This document shows positions 23,284-36,500 of a stretch of 64,000 bases of DNA, in pieces. A program made the position numbers and the translations under genes. This DNA comes from Branchiostoma lanceolatum (Eukaryota; Chordata; Leptocardii; Amphioxiformes; Branchiostomatidae). The stretch covers positions 16,542,964-16,606,963 of the forward strand of contig NC_089729.1 of assembly GCF_035083965.1 (NCBI RefSeq), in the 5' to 3' direction. The notes below the pieces were generated by a model. That model was given only the letters and a program-made list of their open reading frames with translations. It did not search any database and was not told the origin of the DNA. The number at the start of each line of letters is the position of its first letter. Position 1 is the first letter of the stretch.

Positions 23284-24776
23284 ATGGTCAGCCTGGTGGG
23301 ACTTTGCGACACCACGAGCCTTCTCGTTGGGCTACTCCTCCCGGCACTTGTCTACGTGTTGGTTGTGGTCGTTAAGTCTCTGTTGGGGCTCCGGAAGGAC
23401 ATAAGTCTGGGAAGCAAGTTCCCCTCCCCTCCCTACCACTGGCTCTACGGTAACAATCACTTGGTAGGTCTGAAACATCCTTACAATTACAACGGTATCA
23501 AATTCATGGCGTATCAATACACTGTTATGATCCTCAACCTCTGGAGAGACTAGTATCGTGGGAAGGGGGCACTGGTGGGCATTGTACGTACTGGCAGAGA
23601 TTGGGAACTATGACAATATGTGAGACGCATTCTGCACAAGCACACCCCTGAGAATGTTTGGGATCTTTAAAACGACGCCATTTTACAAAACTAGAACTCA
23701 AAGATCTTATGACTTCGTTAAATATCTAGAGGTTCTCGTATGTCCTGTTTGATTGTAGTTCATTGATCATGCAAATAAGGTTTCGATTAACATTACATGT
23801 GACCATTGATCTATTCCTGTTACTCTGTGGTGAACATCACAACGTTACATATTTAGAATACATAAATTTGAAAATATAAACTGGCCGACCAAACACAATA
23901 TCCCCTTGACCTAGACCGTCTTGTCTGATTAACGAATAATTCTGGCATCTATGTTTCCTAAACTTCCTGCGCTTCCTGTCACTCTGGCAAACGATGTGAC
24001 CTTTGCTGTCATCTTCCCACTCACATCTGCATCCTGCTAGTCTCCAGTTACAACTCAACCGAGGAACAAATTTTAACCCAGGCCAAACTCTAAAACACAC
24101 CAAGACAAACAAACAAACAAACAAACAGACAAGCAAACAAACGAAAAACTCAGATTCCGTATCAATATCTGACTTGTATGACACGCAGACTGACTTCACG
24201 TTTGGTGAGAAGTACCTGTCCATGACACGGGCGGTTGTGGAGAAGCACCCGCAGGCTCACTCTTTCTGGATGGCGGGATTCAATAATACCATCAACATAA
24301 CTCATCCGGAAACCATCAAGCAGCTCATGAAATACCAAAGTGAGTTTTTTTTTCGTGACACAGAACAAAATCAAGAGCGTGAATCTTTCTGAAACTACTT
24401 TACGTACTTTAAGCCTGATGTATTCAAACTACTGAAGTGCATAATGCAACCTTGCCTACTACAATCTTGTATTATTTATATATATGCCATATATGAAAGG
24501 CCAAGTACATGTCAGAAGAATGTAAATTATGTGAACATACTTTTGACACTTGCCAACACAGCAAATACAATTAGTAATCTAGCCATTGCGACATGTAAAA
24601 GCACTATTTGTTTTTATCCCAAATTAATCTATATCATCTCAATCTTTTACACACGTTCACCTCTCTCTGTGTTTAAAGGCAAAAAGTCAAATGTGTACGG
24701 CACGCTGCACTCATGGCTGGGTGAGTTTTTACCTTGGCCTTTTTTACCTAATGAAAAATTGAGGTATTATCTTTGG

Positions 24777-24816
<40 letters not shown>

Positions 24817-27800
24817 TGTTGTGTTTCCGGATGCATGTATTTGTGGTCAGCATAAGTTGAGAACCTCTGTTTGTATTATACAATTATTTTTTATTATATT
24901 GCGAAATGCAATAAAAACTTTTAAAAATGAAGAGAACCAATGGCTAGGATTCATTTGATTTGCTAGGTAACGGCCTGTTCATGAGTGACGGAGACACATG
25001 GAAGGTTCGCCGACGTCTCCTCACGCCTGCTTTCCACTTTGACATCCTCAAACAGTACGTCAGCGTCTACAACAGGGAAGCCACGGAAATGATAGTAAGC
25101 TTATAAAATTGATGATTTCATTTATTTTACGGTCAATTCTTGTGACCATTTACTATGAGTTAGAAAACTTCTAACGTAATTAATATCATGATTACTGCCT
25201 TAGTTCTGATGATAAAGATTTATGCAGCGCAATTTTTCATAGAAATCACTTGCAACATTGTATATATAAATACACTATATATATATATATTACTTAAAGG
25301 TATAGGGCTATAGAATGTACTCAACTGTGCCGTTATGTGTACAGACACGAATTTTCTGTGCTTCCACAGAGCAAGCTTTTAGAGACTACCAAGAGAGGTC
25401 AAATTTTCGAGATGTTCCAAGAGGCCAGCATGTGTACCCTGGAAACCATCCTACAATGTGCTTTTTCAGGGGGACAGATGTCAGATGAGTAAGTCACTAA
25501 CAAGTTTCAATTAAAAGGGGACATACATGTACTTGTTTAATGGATTGTGATTAATGAAAACAACACATATTTGTATACATTTCGTGAAAACAATCTAAGG
25601 TCAGATTTGATGTACACGCTAACCACTATTACTAACTGCCGACGTTTACAGGGGTACATTTGTCCAAGAAATGTCTTCAGTTACTCGATGAGGAAGAGCT
25701 CAATATACCAACGTTTCCATCATTTCTTCCCTCCTCAGGACCAAGAACGAGTACGTCGAAGCAATTAGGAAACTAGAAATCCTGTTTATCGAGATGGTGT
25801 TGTAAGTATCTTTAATTCTGCCGTATGTCATAGGATGATCATCGTCAATATTTAACATCAGCCTTTCAGGACATGGGATAGCACATCCAGTCAACAGCTA
25901 TGTTGTAGAGCGGTTATCGTCATTACTCAACATCAGCCAATCAGCACTGACAAAAAGCATTCAATCAATGGCTTTAATGTATAGTGATCATCACCACCAT
26001 TCCACATAACCCAATCAACACCGACATAGAGCATCCAATCAATGGTTTTGTTGCAGAGTGGCCATCGCCATATTCAACATCAGCCAATCAACACTGACAT
26101 AGAGCATCCAATCAATGGCTATGTTGTAGAGCGATAATCACCATATTCAACATCAGCCAATCAGCACTGACATAGAGCATCCGATCAATGACTTTGTTGC
26201 AGAGCGGTCATCGTCATTATTCAACATCAGCCAATCAATTTGGAGGTACGTATTTCGCTACCTTTTCGAGTCATTGTTTGACGAATATTCTTGTAACAGC
26301 CAATCAGCACTGACATGGAATATCCCATCAATGGGTAATGCGTGTTGGAACTGACTCGCGATTAACATGTAAGACCTTTTGTGAATCCAAATCAAAGAAG
26401 ACATCACAAGCCATTTTCATTTTTTTTCTATGTTGTTTTTGTGTATGCAGCAACCCAATATTTATAGTAGCACCTTCTGCGTACAAACGGCTTCCACGGG
26501 GGCGTGAATACACTCGCCTGTGCAAGTTTGTGCACAACACGTCGGAACTAATCATTGCAAAAAGAAGGCAGCAACTCGTAAGTACTGAAGTGGATACAAC
26601 AGCGTAATGATTCTTCTAAGCTAAGTAAAGCAAATGACGCTCTTCCCTAGTTAGACATGTACACTCACATATTATAATCAAATGTATCGCTTGCATTTGG
26701 TAATGGTCTGCCTTCACGATTTCACCACTGAAAGGGGATGAACACATGGGCCGGTGTTCATTTTAGAGACAAAAAGGCACATAGATGTCAACTTTTGTTT
26801 GTTCATAATCAAATCTAGATGCGCGACGGACGTCCTCAACAAACAACCGGCAGGCTGGACTTCCTCGACCTTCTACTGTCAGCGCGTTACGAGGACGGAA
26901 CTGGGCTAACGGATCTGGAGATCAGGGAAGAAGTGGACACCTTCATGTTTGCTGGTGACGTTCCATCTTGCTTCTTTGTTTCTTTTTCCTCTTTCCATAC
27001 AATAACACACAGTCCTCCATAACAATCCTGGTAAATGATATTCTACCCGAAAATGGCAACAAAATACAATGGAAATGTTGGTGCAAGTACCTAGGATAAT
27101 TATGCAGTATAGAGTACTTAATAAAATCAAGTTGCCTACTGTATTATTGAATTGAAAAGGCGTTACGTTAATTGTTGCTTTGGATGGATGGTTGTAAAGA
27201 GAATGAAGTTGGAAGAATCGTTTTATCAGGACACGACACGACAGCAAGTTCCCTGTCCTGGACCCTGTACTCCCTGGCTCAACATCCACATCATCAGGAC
27301 AAGGTGCGGGAAGAAGTGAATTATTTACTGTCTGGCAGGGAGGATGACACAATTCAATGGTAAGACGACATCGCAATACTAGTGCGCTACACGTGAGCGT
27401 TGTCCAGGCGCTTCTGGTGGAGGTTATGATAGAACGTTGCACTTTCAGTCGGAAGAAATAAAAGCACCGCAACGGTGGGCGGCTGACTTACACGAGACAA
27501 TTATGAAATGAATATATGATGACGGTCGTCTCTTTTGAATTATTACGAAATATAAGATACAGGGTTTGAGGGGCATAAACGGGAAACGGACATATGATAT
27601 ATTATCAGGCTAGCCCCTCAGGCCGTGACAGGCGTCGCCGAAAAGTCCTGTGCTTTTTGTTGCAATTCCCACACGCCCTAAATATTTTTACTTTGATATT
27701 TCAGGGAAGACTTGCAGAAACTCCCTTACCTGACCATGTGCCTGAAAGAAGCTATGCGGCTTCACTCTCCTCTTGCTCTCATCGAGCGCAAAATGCTGGA

Positions 27801-30800
27801 GGACACTGTGATTGACGGCGTTACTGTACCAAAGGGGTATGATGTAGCCATACACCTGTACGGACTGCACCACAACCCGGCCGTCTGGGGACCCGATCAC
27901 ATGGTATAGTCGCTCATTGGGGGTCCCTTATTGGTCACTAAAATTTAGCACATCATGCAGATATAACATCAGCTCTGTAAGCCAAGAAAATTGGGACCTG
28001 GTAACTTATCACTGAAGATCGAAATTCTAGTGACTGTTGATGACATGACAATAAACCTAGCAAAGTTTCCTATTTTACCTGTTGTTTAATAGTAACTTTT
28101 AAGTTGATACCACAGTAAAGCCCAAAGATTGAGGTTTCGGTTGTAATCATCTAAATCACGTTTTAGTATAGAATTATTACCTGCACATTACCACTGGTTA
28201 TCTCGTTACAGGAGTTTGATCCGAGTCGTTTTCGTCCTGAGCGCATGAAAGACAGAGACTCTCATGCCTTCTTGCCGTTTTCGGCAGGACAGAGGTTAGC
28301 CTTGTTTTCGCTTGAATTGTGTTTTTCAAGATCCGTTTTGTCGGTTAGCCGTCTATGTCAGCGCATTATTAGATAATTGAACCATATTCAATTAATGCGT
28401 TTGGAATAGTAACATCACATTGTCACCCCTGTTCAGGAACTGCATTGGTCAGAACTTTGCAATGAACGAAGTGAAGGTGCTGCTTGCAAGGCTGATTTAC
28501 AAGTAAGAGAAACTACCATGCTCATGAAAGAATACATGAAACGTGTATATGCTAGCGACTACATTCATTTTTACTTTACAAAAGTGAGCAGAGCAGTAAA
28601 GATAATGAAGGTAATAAGGTATATTATCACATAGGTAGATGGCGTCGACCAATCAGAAGCCTCCATTGCCCACAATAAGTGGTCTGTTATCACGCCATAA
28701 CACACCACTTATTGACGTCATGTAAGAACAAAACCGTTGCATTTTGTAGAGGGGGTATCTTTTTGATGAATCTTTTTCTTAACCTTGTTTAGAATATCTT
28801 TATTGTCTTAAGATTCCCAAAAAAATTTCTTAGGATACATAAACAATACATTTAAAAAGGAAAACAAATTCAACTAGACTGGCCGTCATTTGCTTTAAGA
28901 GCAAATTCAGGATGTTTCGCCCATACTCCTCATGCAAGAAGTGGGCTGTCCCAAAATAATTCCTGGGCAAATCCAAGTTTCTGCATAATTTATGCAAATG
29001 AGGTCCTCATGAGCATAAGTTATGTCCAGGTGCTTTCACCTTCCCTACATATACCTACATGTTGTCACGGTAAGGGAAATACAAGTTTATGCGCTAATTA
29101 TGCAAATGAGGTCCTCATTAGCATAATTCATGGCCAGGTCTGATCACCTTTGCTAACGGTGCGTACATGTCAAATTTGACATCTGCAGCTTTTCCGGTAA
29201 GGGAATTACAAGTTTATGCAAAAATCATGCAAATGAGGTCCTCATTAGCATAATTTATGGCCAGGTGTGTTCGCCTTTCCTAAAGGTACATACACCTCAA
29301 AGATGACATCCGCAGCTTTTACGGTAAGGGACATACAACTTCATGCATCGATTATGCAAAGTAGGTCCTCATTAGCATAATTTATGGCCTGGTGTGTTCG
29401 CCTTTCCTAAAGGTACCTACATCTGAAAGATGACATCCGCAGCATTTACGGTAAGGCACATACAACTTCATGCATACATTATGCGAATTAGGTCCTCATT
29501 AGCATAAGTAATTGTCAGGTGTAGTCACCTTTCCTATAGGTACCTACATCTCAAATATAACATCCGTACCATGTAACATAAGGTACATATAAGTTTCTGT
29601 AATACCATTAGTATAGGTACCCCCTGACATCTGCTTGGTTTTAAGTCCCAGACACGGGGAAGTGTAGGAGGGCTTATGTTACAGTATGACCTAGTTCTTG
29701 CTGGGCCCGACAGAAAATAACCAAAAATTGCATCAAAAAATTGCAAAATAAATCATTTTGAAGTAGTGTATGCCAAAAAAAATAATGGGGTCCTTTGGGT
29801 AAATATCCAATGCACAACTAAACCAAATGTCAGGTCCTCAGGTTTCAACACCACGGCACTGGAGACCATAATGTGCGACTTTTGTCTGAAAATGACCAAA
29901 AAACCTCCATAAAATCATTTTAAAAACTTATATCAAAATAATTTAAAAAGGGTCTAGGGGTATACACGTACTCTACCTGCATACCAAATTTCAGCTTATT
30001 TGGTCGACGGACGACCGAGAAGAAGCGATTTGAAGATTTGACAGGAGAAGAAGAAGAAGGAGAAGAAACCTGACAAAAACAATATGTTTCGTTGGCGAAA
30101 CATAATTCAAGTAAAATTCAAACGGAAGGACTAAAAACAATATTTTTCACACCCCCGCCGTCAAAGTGGAACCGGCCCAGATCAGGCGATCGTTCGCAGA
30201 ACGCGTTCGAACGTCCGCCATAAGAGTACCACAGTTTTTCGTCGAGGAACTGTCAGACGCCGACTTAGAGTCAGTTTTCGGGTCATGGGAAGTTAGGGAA
30301 GACGCCCAGGAACATACTTCATCAGCAGTTGAGAGGCAAGGAAGCTGACGAGTGTCACCAACAAGAAGCAGCGGGCACACGGCCAGAGTCCCCTCCCCAC
30401 TCATCACATTGTATTTCCCGAAGTAGCAAATCATGGCAGACAAAGAAATCGCCCATGAAACCTCCTACGTTTCTACCCAAGAGGACCCCAGACCGGTATG
30501 TTCACGTTTCTGAGGGGTTTTACCTGACGAAAATTAAAAATATTACTGGCAAAGTGATGTCGTCTTGTTCAAAACAAACGCCCCCCTCCCCATGGCCCAA
30601 GTCACGAACACGTAACTTCCCGAAACCGATGTGTTGGCATCGAAAGAATTACGGTCAAAATCGCCCAAATTCTTACAGGTTTGTACCTACAATGATCTCG
30701 GCTCGATATGTGTACGCTTCTGTGGGATTTTTTCCGGCTTGAGCAATAATTATCCGGGGAAACTACAACTTGCGGCAAAGGGGAGGTAAACATGTACGAT

Positions 30801-31626
30801 TCTTACCACACCTAGGCGTCTAACAACCTGTCAATTTATAACCGTGTGGGCTCGAAGACAAGTCACCGCTTGTTTACATTGGATTATATGAAGATCATAT
30901 GTACAATGGATTGATTTTACATGTATAGTATTAAATAAAGAATCTATGTATTATACAGAAATTTTTCTCTCTTATATGGGTCAGTTTGGATAGGCTATGT
31001 GATAATAATGTTAATGACCCGCCTGTTCCTCGGTGTATATGGTGTCATAACGCCTGGTCATGTGCTATAACCACCTCATAAAACCACCTCGTTCGCTTCG
31101 CTCACTCGGTGGTTTTATTCGGTGGTTATAGCACATGACCAGGCGTTATGACACCATATACACCTCGGGGCGGGTCATTAACCCTTAAGTATACAATAAG
31201 TGACATGAAAGTCGACAACTAATGCCACTTCTAATCTAAAACAGTTTGATTTCTTTTCTGTATGCAGCGGAATAAGAAATTCACGACGTTTTTGGAGATA
31301 TATGAAAGAAAAATATTCAATATAAAATATATAATAGAAAGTGCCTTTGATATGTTTGTTTTTTCATAGACCTATTTGAGTAAATTTGTCACTATATGCT
31401 AAGATAATAATCAGACGGATTGAGATGCTTAGTTGATAACGAGACGCTTTTTGGACAGTACTTCAGTTCAGTCAAAAACGTTATTGTCTATATGAATGAC
31501 ACTTCCCCTGTCCTTTGTTTCGGCAGATTTGTCTTTGAAGTCGATCCGACTCGTCCTGCGAAGAAAGAAGTGTTGATCATTATGAACACCAAGGACGGCA
31601 TGTGGATGAAAGCTACACCAGTCTGA
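23284..31626 (+). CDS. Cytochrome P450, family 4-like (13 exons, 507 aa)
   Basis: Exons: 23284-23463, 24189-24339, 24679-24720, 24967-25094, 25370-25488, 25739-25801, 26451-26577, 26819-26954, 27230-27359, 27705-27903, 28212-28294, 28437-28502, 31527-31626. All junctions are GT-AG and in phase, giving 507 residues, normal for CYP4. Seen: an N-terminal membrane anchor (about residues 10-32), helix C WKVRRR, I-helix AGHDTT (315-320), K-helix ExxR in KEAMRLH, FRPER, and the haem loop [13 protein letters not shown] with ligand Cys455. CYP4 enzymes are endoplasmic-reticulum monooxygenases that mostly hydroxylate fatty acids and eicosanoids near the chain end. Most CYP4s have Glu before GHDTT, which is esterified to haem; here it is Ala315. 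The last intron is 3 kb and holds repeats. CYP4F-like is my best guess; the subfamily is uncertain. Confidence 0.93.
24095..24145. repeat. ACAA-type microsatellite in P450 intron 1
   Basis: Runs of AAAC/ACAA repeats interrupted by GACAAG, about 50 bp, ending roughly 45 bp before the exon 2 acceptor. Confidence 0.7.
24776..24816. repeat. TG microsatellite in P450 intron 3
   Basis: About 20 TG dinucleotides with one GC interruption, just downstream of the short exon 3. Confidence 0.85.
25840..26330. repeat. 73-bp minisatellite in P450 intron 6
   Basis: The motif ACATCAGCCAATCA and variants recur at about 25857, 25932, 26005, 26078, 26151 and 26224, at intervals of 75, 73, 73, 73 and 73 bp, with a partial copy near 26298. 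Each unit contains CCAATCA and AGAGCATCC. Confidence 0.85.
28970..29640. repeat. 127-bp tandem array, second locus, 5 units
   Basis: The CCTCATTAGCATAA landmark lies at 29006, 29114, 29241, 29368 and 29495; the last three intervals are 127 bp. The unit, and the sequence following the array (ACCATGTAACATAAGGTACATAT), match the array at 3720-4704. It sits inside the last intron of the P450 gene. Confidence 0.85.
30120..30800. other. GC-richer stretch in P450 intron 12, function unknown
   Basis: Less AT-rich than the surrounding intron, with frames open on both strands (30147-30443 minus, 30166-30348 plus). Neither peptide matches a family I recognise and neither has convincing splice borders. 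It may be an old transposable element or a captured exon fragment. Confidence 0.3.
31010..31182. mobile_element. Near-perfect hairpin element, 173 bp
   Basis: Left end GTTAATGACCCGCC and right end CGGGTCATTAAC. The arms pair almost perfectly for about 65 bp (GGTGTCATAACGCCTGGTCA on the left), with an inner palindrome of AAAACCACC / GGTGGTTTT around TTCGCTTCGCTC. It lies in the last P450 intron. Confidence 0.85.
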
Positions 31627-33230
31627 ACATAAGTTTGATAGTATTAAAGAAAAACAGGCATCATTTAATATTCTAGTACATTTAAAAGATATCATGATAA
31701 ATTTGATTTACTTGTCAGATCATATAACATAATTACTAGTAACTTTGCAAATTATGATAGTTAGTGTTAATTTTGGTCCACCGTTGCTCTTGTAAGCAAG
31801 GCTATGAAAAATTTGGTATTCTTTGTACAGTTGTTGAAGGCTGACCCGGCAGAGAAAAATATTCTGGTTTTGGAGGTAATATTTTTCTGAAGAAAAATTT
31901 TTGGAAGAGAAGACCATCGATTAAAATCAATTATGCTAGTTACAGCCTTATTTGCTTAATCAACGGGACAAGATAAAACGAGAAATTCACAAAAGCTCTA
32001 AATATTTCATGGAGGTATGAGGTCCCCGAACTCGTTTCATCTGTTTTGTTACTATGCAGGCATTTCGCTTGCTTCATTACCATTCAGTCATTTCACTTGT
32101 TTTCAAAATGTTACTACTCAGTTTGCAGATCCATTTTACTTATAGTGACACTATGCAGTTATTTCACTTGAATTGTTACTATGCAATGCACTTGCATGGT
32201 TGCCATGCAGTCATTTCACTTGTACATCCAGTTAACTTACTTACATTGTTATAAGATCATACGTAACACAATAGTCCTTACCATTGCACAATTGTGTAAA
32301 CAATTGTAACACATAGTTATTCTGTCTATCAACCATTTGAATTAATACATTATGAATCATTTAATCATAATCATATAACAAGAAGTCGCAAAAACAGTTG
32401 GTTTTCTCCAAACATATCCATACGTAGTCTCCAAGTAGATCTATAGGTTGCAAAGACCGTATCCAACTGGCAAAAGGAGTTTTTATGGGGTTGCAATAAA
32501 AACTCATTTTGCCAGTTGGATACGGTCTTTGCAACCGTTAGATCTGCTTGGAGATTAATCCACACGGTCATCAAACCCTTTTCACACAGTCAAATATAAG
32601 ATAACATAGGAAGTTCTTCATTCACATGATTACTAAGGGTTTGCTTACAATGAATAGTTTCTCTATTATTTAAATGCTTTATGACTGTAGGTCATTACTT
32701 TTTAATTTCTTCTTACTATAAGATAATATAGATACCGATCTACAGGTTCATTCCATATGATCAAAGGGTTGGCTAACATTGGATATTTACTCCTGTGCTT
32801 AATGTTTTGGTGATGAGAATGAACGGAAAAAGGTACTATCAATAAGGTGTGGAATGTCTTTTAAAAGTTTTGTGTACACGTGAATGAGTTGATAATGACC
32901 ATGGTCAAGTTAACATGTATCTCTTATCATCCTTCATCTATTCCATTGTTCATAGCTCGCGTATCAACAGTTATTTGATGATTCTTATCGCAATGTTATC
33001 AATGTTTCATGCACTGTGTGTATTACTTACTTCTTCTTTATTGTTATTCTAAATGTTAAACCAGTTTGAAGGAGGAGCACATAGAATAAGTCACTTTAGG
33101 TTTTCCCCTCCTCCTGCACGTGTTTTTATTAGTATTGTGTTATTTTGTCATGGTGTTTATTGCGCAAATGAATTATCAAACAAATGAAACAAACAGCTGG
33201 TGGCAGTGATGCTGATAGTTTGGAACGACG
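31627..33230. other. Convergent intergenic region between P450 and lectin genes
   Basis: The 3' ends of two genes face each other here. ATTAAA near 31641 could serve the P450. TTTATT at 33125-33130 (AATAAA on the minus strand) could serve the lectin. Contains the hairpin at 32428-32554. Otherwise AT-rich with no supported gene. Confidence 0.45.
32428..32554. repeat. Hairpin, 127 bp
   Basis: TCTCCAAGTAGATCT at the left and AGATCTGCTTGGAGA at the right. The inner arms GTTGCAAAGACCGTATCCAA and its complement are perfect. The loop is about 25 bp, around GGGGTTGCAA. Confidence 0.8.
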
Positions 33231-33545
33231 TTAAAGGAAACCCAGGCAAGATTTGGGCCGCGATTTAACGTTTAGAGAAAAGTAGTAGAAACTATCTTTT
33301 CTAAACGTTAAATCGCGGTCGCTTTCAATCACTTCCAAAGTGCCAAAATTGTCAACCTGAAAATATCTTTGGAGAGCTGACACCTCCCACCATCTCACTG
33401 GCGAGTTTGTTTTGTCAGATGTAGTCGTTAACGCAACTTAGAAAGCGATTTGTCGGAAAATGGCTGATACGAATCTGAGTTTCAATGCGATTCACGTGGT
33501 TTGATTGGTCGGGGTGCACGTGAATATTGCTTTGGTTGCCTTTAA
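33231..33545. mobile_element. TTAA-flanked TIR element, 315 bp, at the lectin stop codon
   Basis: Left TTAAAGGAAACC and right GGTTGCCTTTAA are inverted ends, each beginning at TTAA. An inner palindrome CGCGATTTAACGTTTAGA / TCTAAACGTTAAATCGCG lies at 33258-33318. The right TTAA (33542-33545) overlaps the stop codon of the lectin gene. Confidence 0.7.
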
Positions 33546-36500
33546 GGAATGGTATGTTTTAGTGAAGACCCTGGGGCCACCTGGCATATGAAGGGCAACG
33601 GCTTGCTGCATGTGTCGTCATTCCACTTGTTTTGCGTCAGCCATTTGAGGGCGGTGGACTTCATGTAGCTACCACAGTGCTCTTTGTTGTCATGATTATT
33701 TGGTTCTTGCGGAGCCCATGGGTTGTATTCCCACCCAAGTTCAGTGCCATCAATCCATTCGAAGCTTCCTTCCTTGCGTTGGTCGTGAAGGCCAAACCAG
33801 AAGTTGGAATTGCGGTCGACGGAGCTCTTGAGACCGATGAGAAAGTTGTTGTTATCGGCGTCTCGGGGCATGGCAAGGGTACCGCCATCGAGACGACAAT
33901 GCAGGACCGCGTCCCCGAAGTTTGCTGGGGTGTTGAACGCCTTGTAACAGGTTCCACGCCATTCCCCATAACCTTTGGGACAGGCAACTAGAAAAAAGGT
34001 TTAACGTTGACTATAGTCATACCGAGGGGTTGATTTTAACCTCCTAGGTCATACATATAGGGATAGAATATTTGATATTGACGAAGGACCCCAACTCGCA
34101 AAATATGGTGTCATTGAATCGGCTGCATTGAATGCTTTGCATTACAGTCGTGCAATATATGCCCGTTGATTAATATGTCATTTTCTTTAATAGTGGCACT
34201 TTCTGATGTAGATACCTCTTTATCGCCGAAAACGTCAATTTGAGCCATATGATCGAAGCCAGGTCAAGAAAACAGATGGACCACTACACAACTGAATATT
34301 AATCAATTATAAATATCAATATAGATTCCGGTAAGTCCAATTGTTATCTCCATGAAAAAAGAATTTTCATGGGGATATTGTTTTGCGTACGTTTGCGTGT
34401 GTGTATGTTTATGTCACCGTATGCTTAACGTCAGCATAACTGAAGAACGTGTAAATGGATTGTAATGGTATTTGGTTTGTGGGTCGCTGTTGGGAGGAGA
34501 AAGGTCAAGGTCGATTTTGGGCCCCCTGGTATGTGTCACTGGAACTGCAATGGGGTATTTGTAATAATCTTCTAAAGAGAATAACTGATTATTTGGTATG
34601 CAGGTAGATTGGACAGAGATGTACAAACTGAAGTGCAAATTATGCAAATTGGACTGAATTTGCATAATTTATGAGGAATATATACACCTCCAATCTAGGC
34701 ATGTGGTCACACTTGTCACATCTGTTAGTCTCAAATCTAGGACAAGAATTCCCCGGGTCCCAACAGCCGGTGATGAGGAAAATCTATACCTCCATAATAA
34801 AACGCATCATATATGAAACAAAATTTCATGGAGATTTTGGGTCTTCAGACTCTTGTTTAGTTGGAGAACAGTTTATCTGTTCATAATGTATTTTACCAAC
34901 TCAGATGAACTTTCATGCTAATATACTCTGAAACGTTTGAGTAGAATGGTCGAGTACCTTCATGTGTAGGTGGTTCGGCAGCTTTCAAAAACATTGACGT
35001 TCCATTCTTTCCAGGCGGGCCGATGGGCCCTATCAACCCTCGAGGGCCAGCCGGCCCCATGGCTCCGTTTGCTCCTGGGGGCCCCGGCGGCCCGACAGAC
35101 ACAGGGCCAACCGGCCCCATGGCCCCCTTTTCTCCAGGAGGTTCCGGCGGCCCGATACACACAGGGCCAGCCGGCCCCATGGCTACCTTTGCTCCGGGAG
35201 CAGCAAATGGGCCAGAATCTTTTGGGCCAGAAAAAGATAGGGACTGAGTTAAAACATGCAGCCATTGAGGTTTTCCTTGTTCATCGTATGTATCAGTTGA
35301 GATTATTGTCTCTCTTGTACAAAGTGAACTACGATGCAAAAGATTTGTATTCAGTCTCTTTTCCGCTTATAGATTATGTATTGACCGGATCCGTGGTATT
35401 CATGTTCCTTATACTAGTAGTATGTTTAATGTTCTTCTCCTGTTGTTGTTGTTTTGTTAATGTGAAAATGAACAAAATAAAAAAAGACATGTACGTCCAT
35501 TTTTGGAAGACGATCAACTTAATGTTCGCCGAACAACCACACGGTAAACTTTGTATTTACCGTAAAATCATTATCATCTCAATGAGTTGACACATGAAAT
35601 GTACTCTGTTACATTGTTGTGTCACTGCTCTGTGCAGATAAGACGAGCAAATACTGTCATTTGAATCGATCTGTAGAACATAAGACATAGCATTCATGAA
35701 ATTGCCATCATCTAATCATATGGAATTATTATATGTATCATTTCATTACTACATGCTACTAACCTTCAAGTTCTACAATTCGTTGCTTCATCTTCCTGTC
35801 CTGTGCTCTAAGCTCAGCAATCTCATTAGAAACAGTTGTCACTTTAACTATGTAAGGAAAGAAAGAAAGAAAATTACGATAGGTTTCTGCAACGACACTA
35901 TTAAGATTCCAACAACACAATCATCATTTTGCAAGTACCATAATGATCGGTCTGCAAAACATGACAGTAGCATAACTTCAACCAAGGCGATTAGTAAGTA
36001 ATTAAAACCAACTGACCTGCAAAGTAAGCCAGTAGAGTGACGATAACCACGAGTAGGGCGGTACAGGTGGTTATGGCAATCCAAAGCTTTTTGCTCAGGC
36101 CGCTAGGAGATGTTTTGTCAGTGACAGCATCGGAGGTCGCTGTTTCACAAAACAACAAGCGTTTTTATAATTTTTTTGTTTCATCTTGTCTCATTAAATA
36201 TGAAAATAATGTAATTGTAAGAAGCACACTCTATAAACATAAGCAATCGTGCTTGTTGCCTTATACTTATGAAATGAATGTGAATAAAATATGAAATAAG
36301 AAATATAGAAATGACTGCGCAACAACGAAAGTATTTACCTGCTCCTGAGGCGTACATAGGGTTGGGCACATTGGCAGCTGCGTCGGCAATTGACCTCCAA
36401 TTAGTCTGAGACTGCTGCACGGGCGTGGTGCCTGGAGGAAAATTACAGAATCATGATGTTTGGGCAAAAATAGAATTATCTTAGTAAATCCAGTGCTGCA

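Noticed and set aside
30147-30443. Minus-strand frame with VGDTRQLP resembling a helicase Walker-B/motif region
   Set aside because: Only a few residues resemble a helicase, with no Walker A or other motifs nearby.
33632-33991. Plus-strand 119-codon frame
   Set aside because: It is antisense to the C-type lectin exon, where EPN, WND and all cysteines are on the minus strand.
34970-35590. Plus-strand 206-codon frame and plus-strand Gly/Pro frame at 35023
   Set aside because: Antisense of the collagen exon; Gly-X-Y repeats also read as Gly/Pro-rich on the opposite strand. The minus-strand model fits the splice phases.
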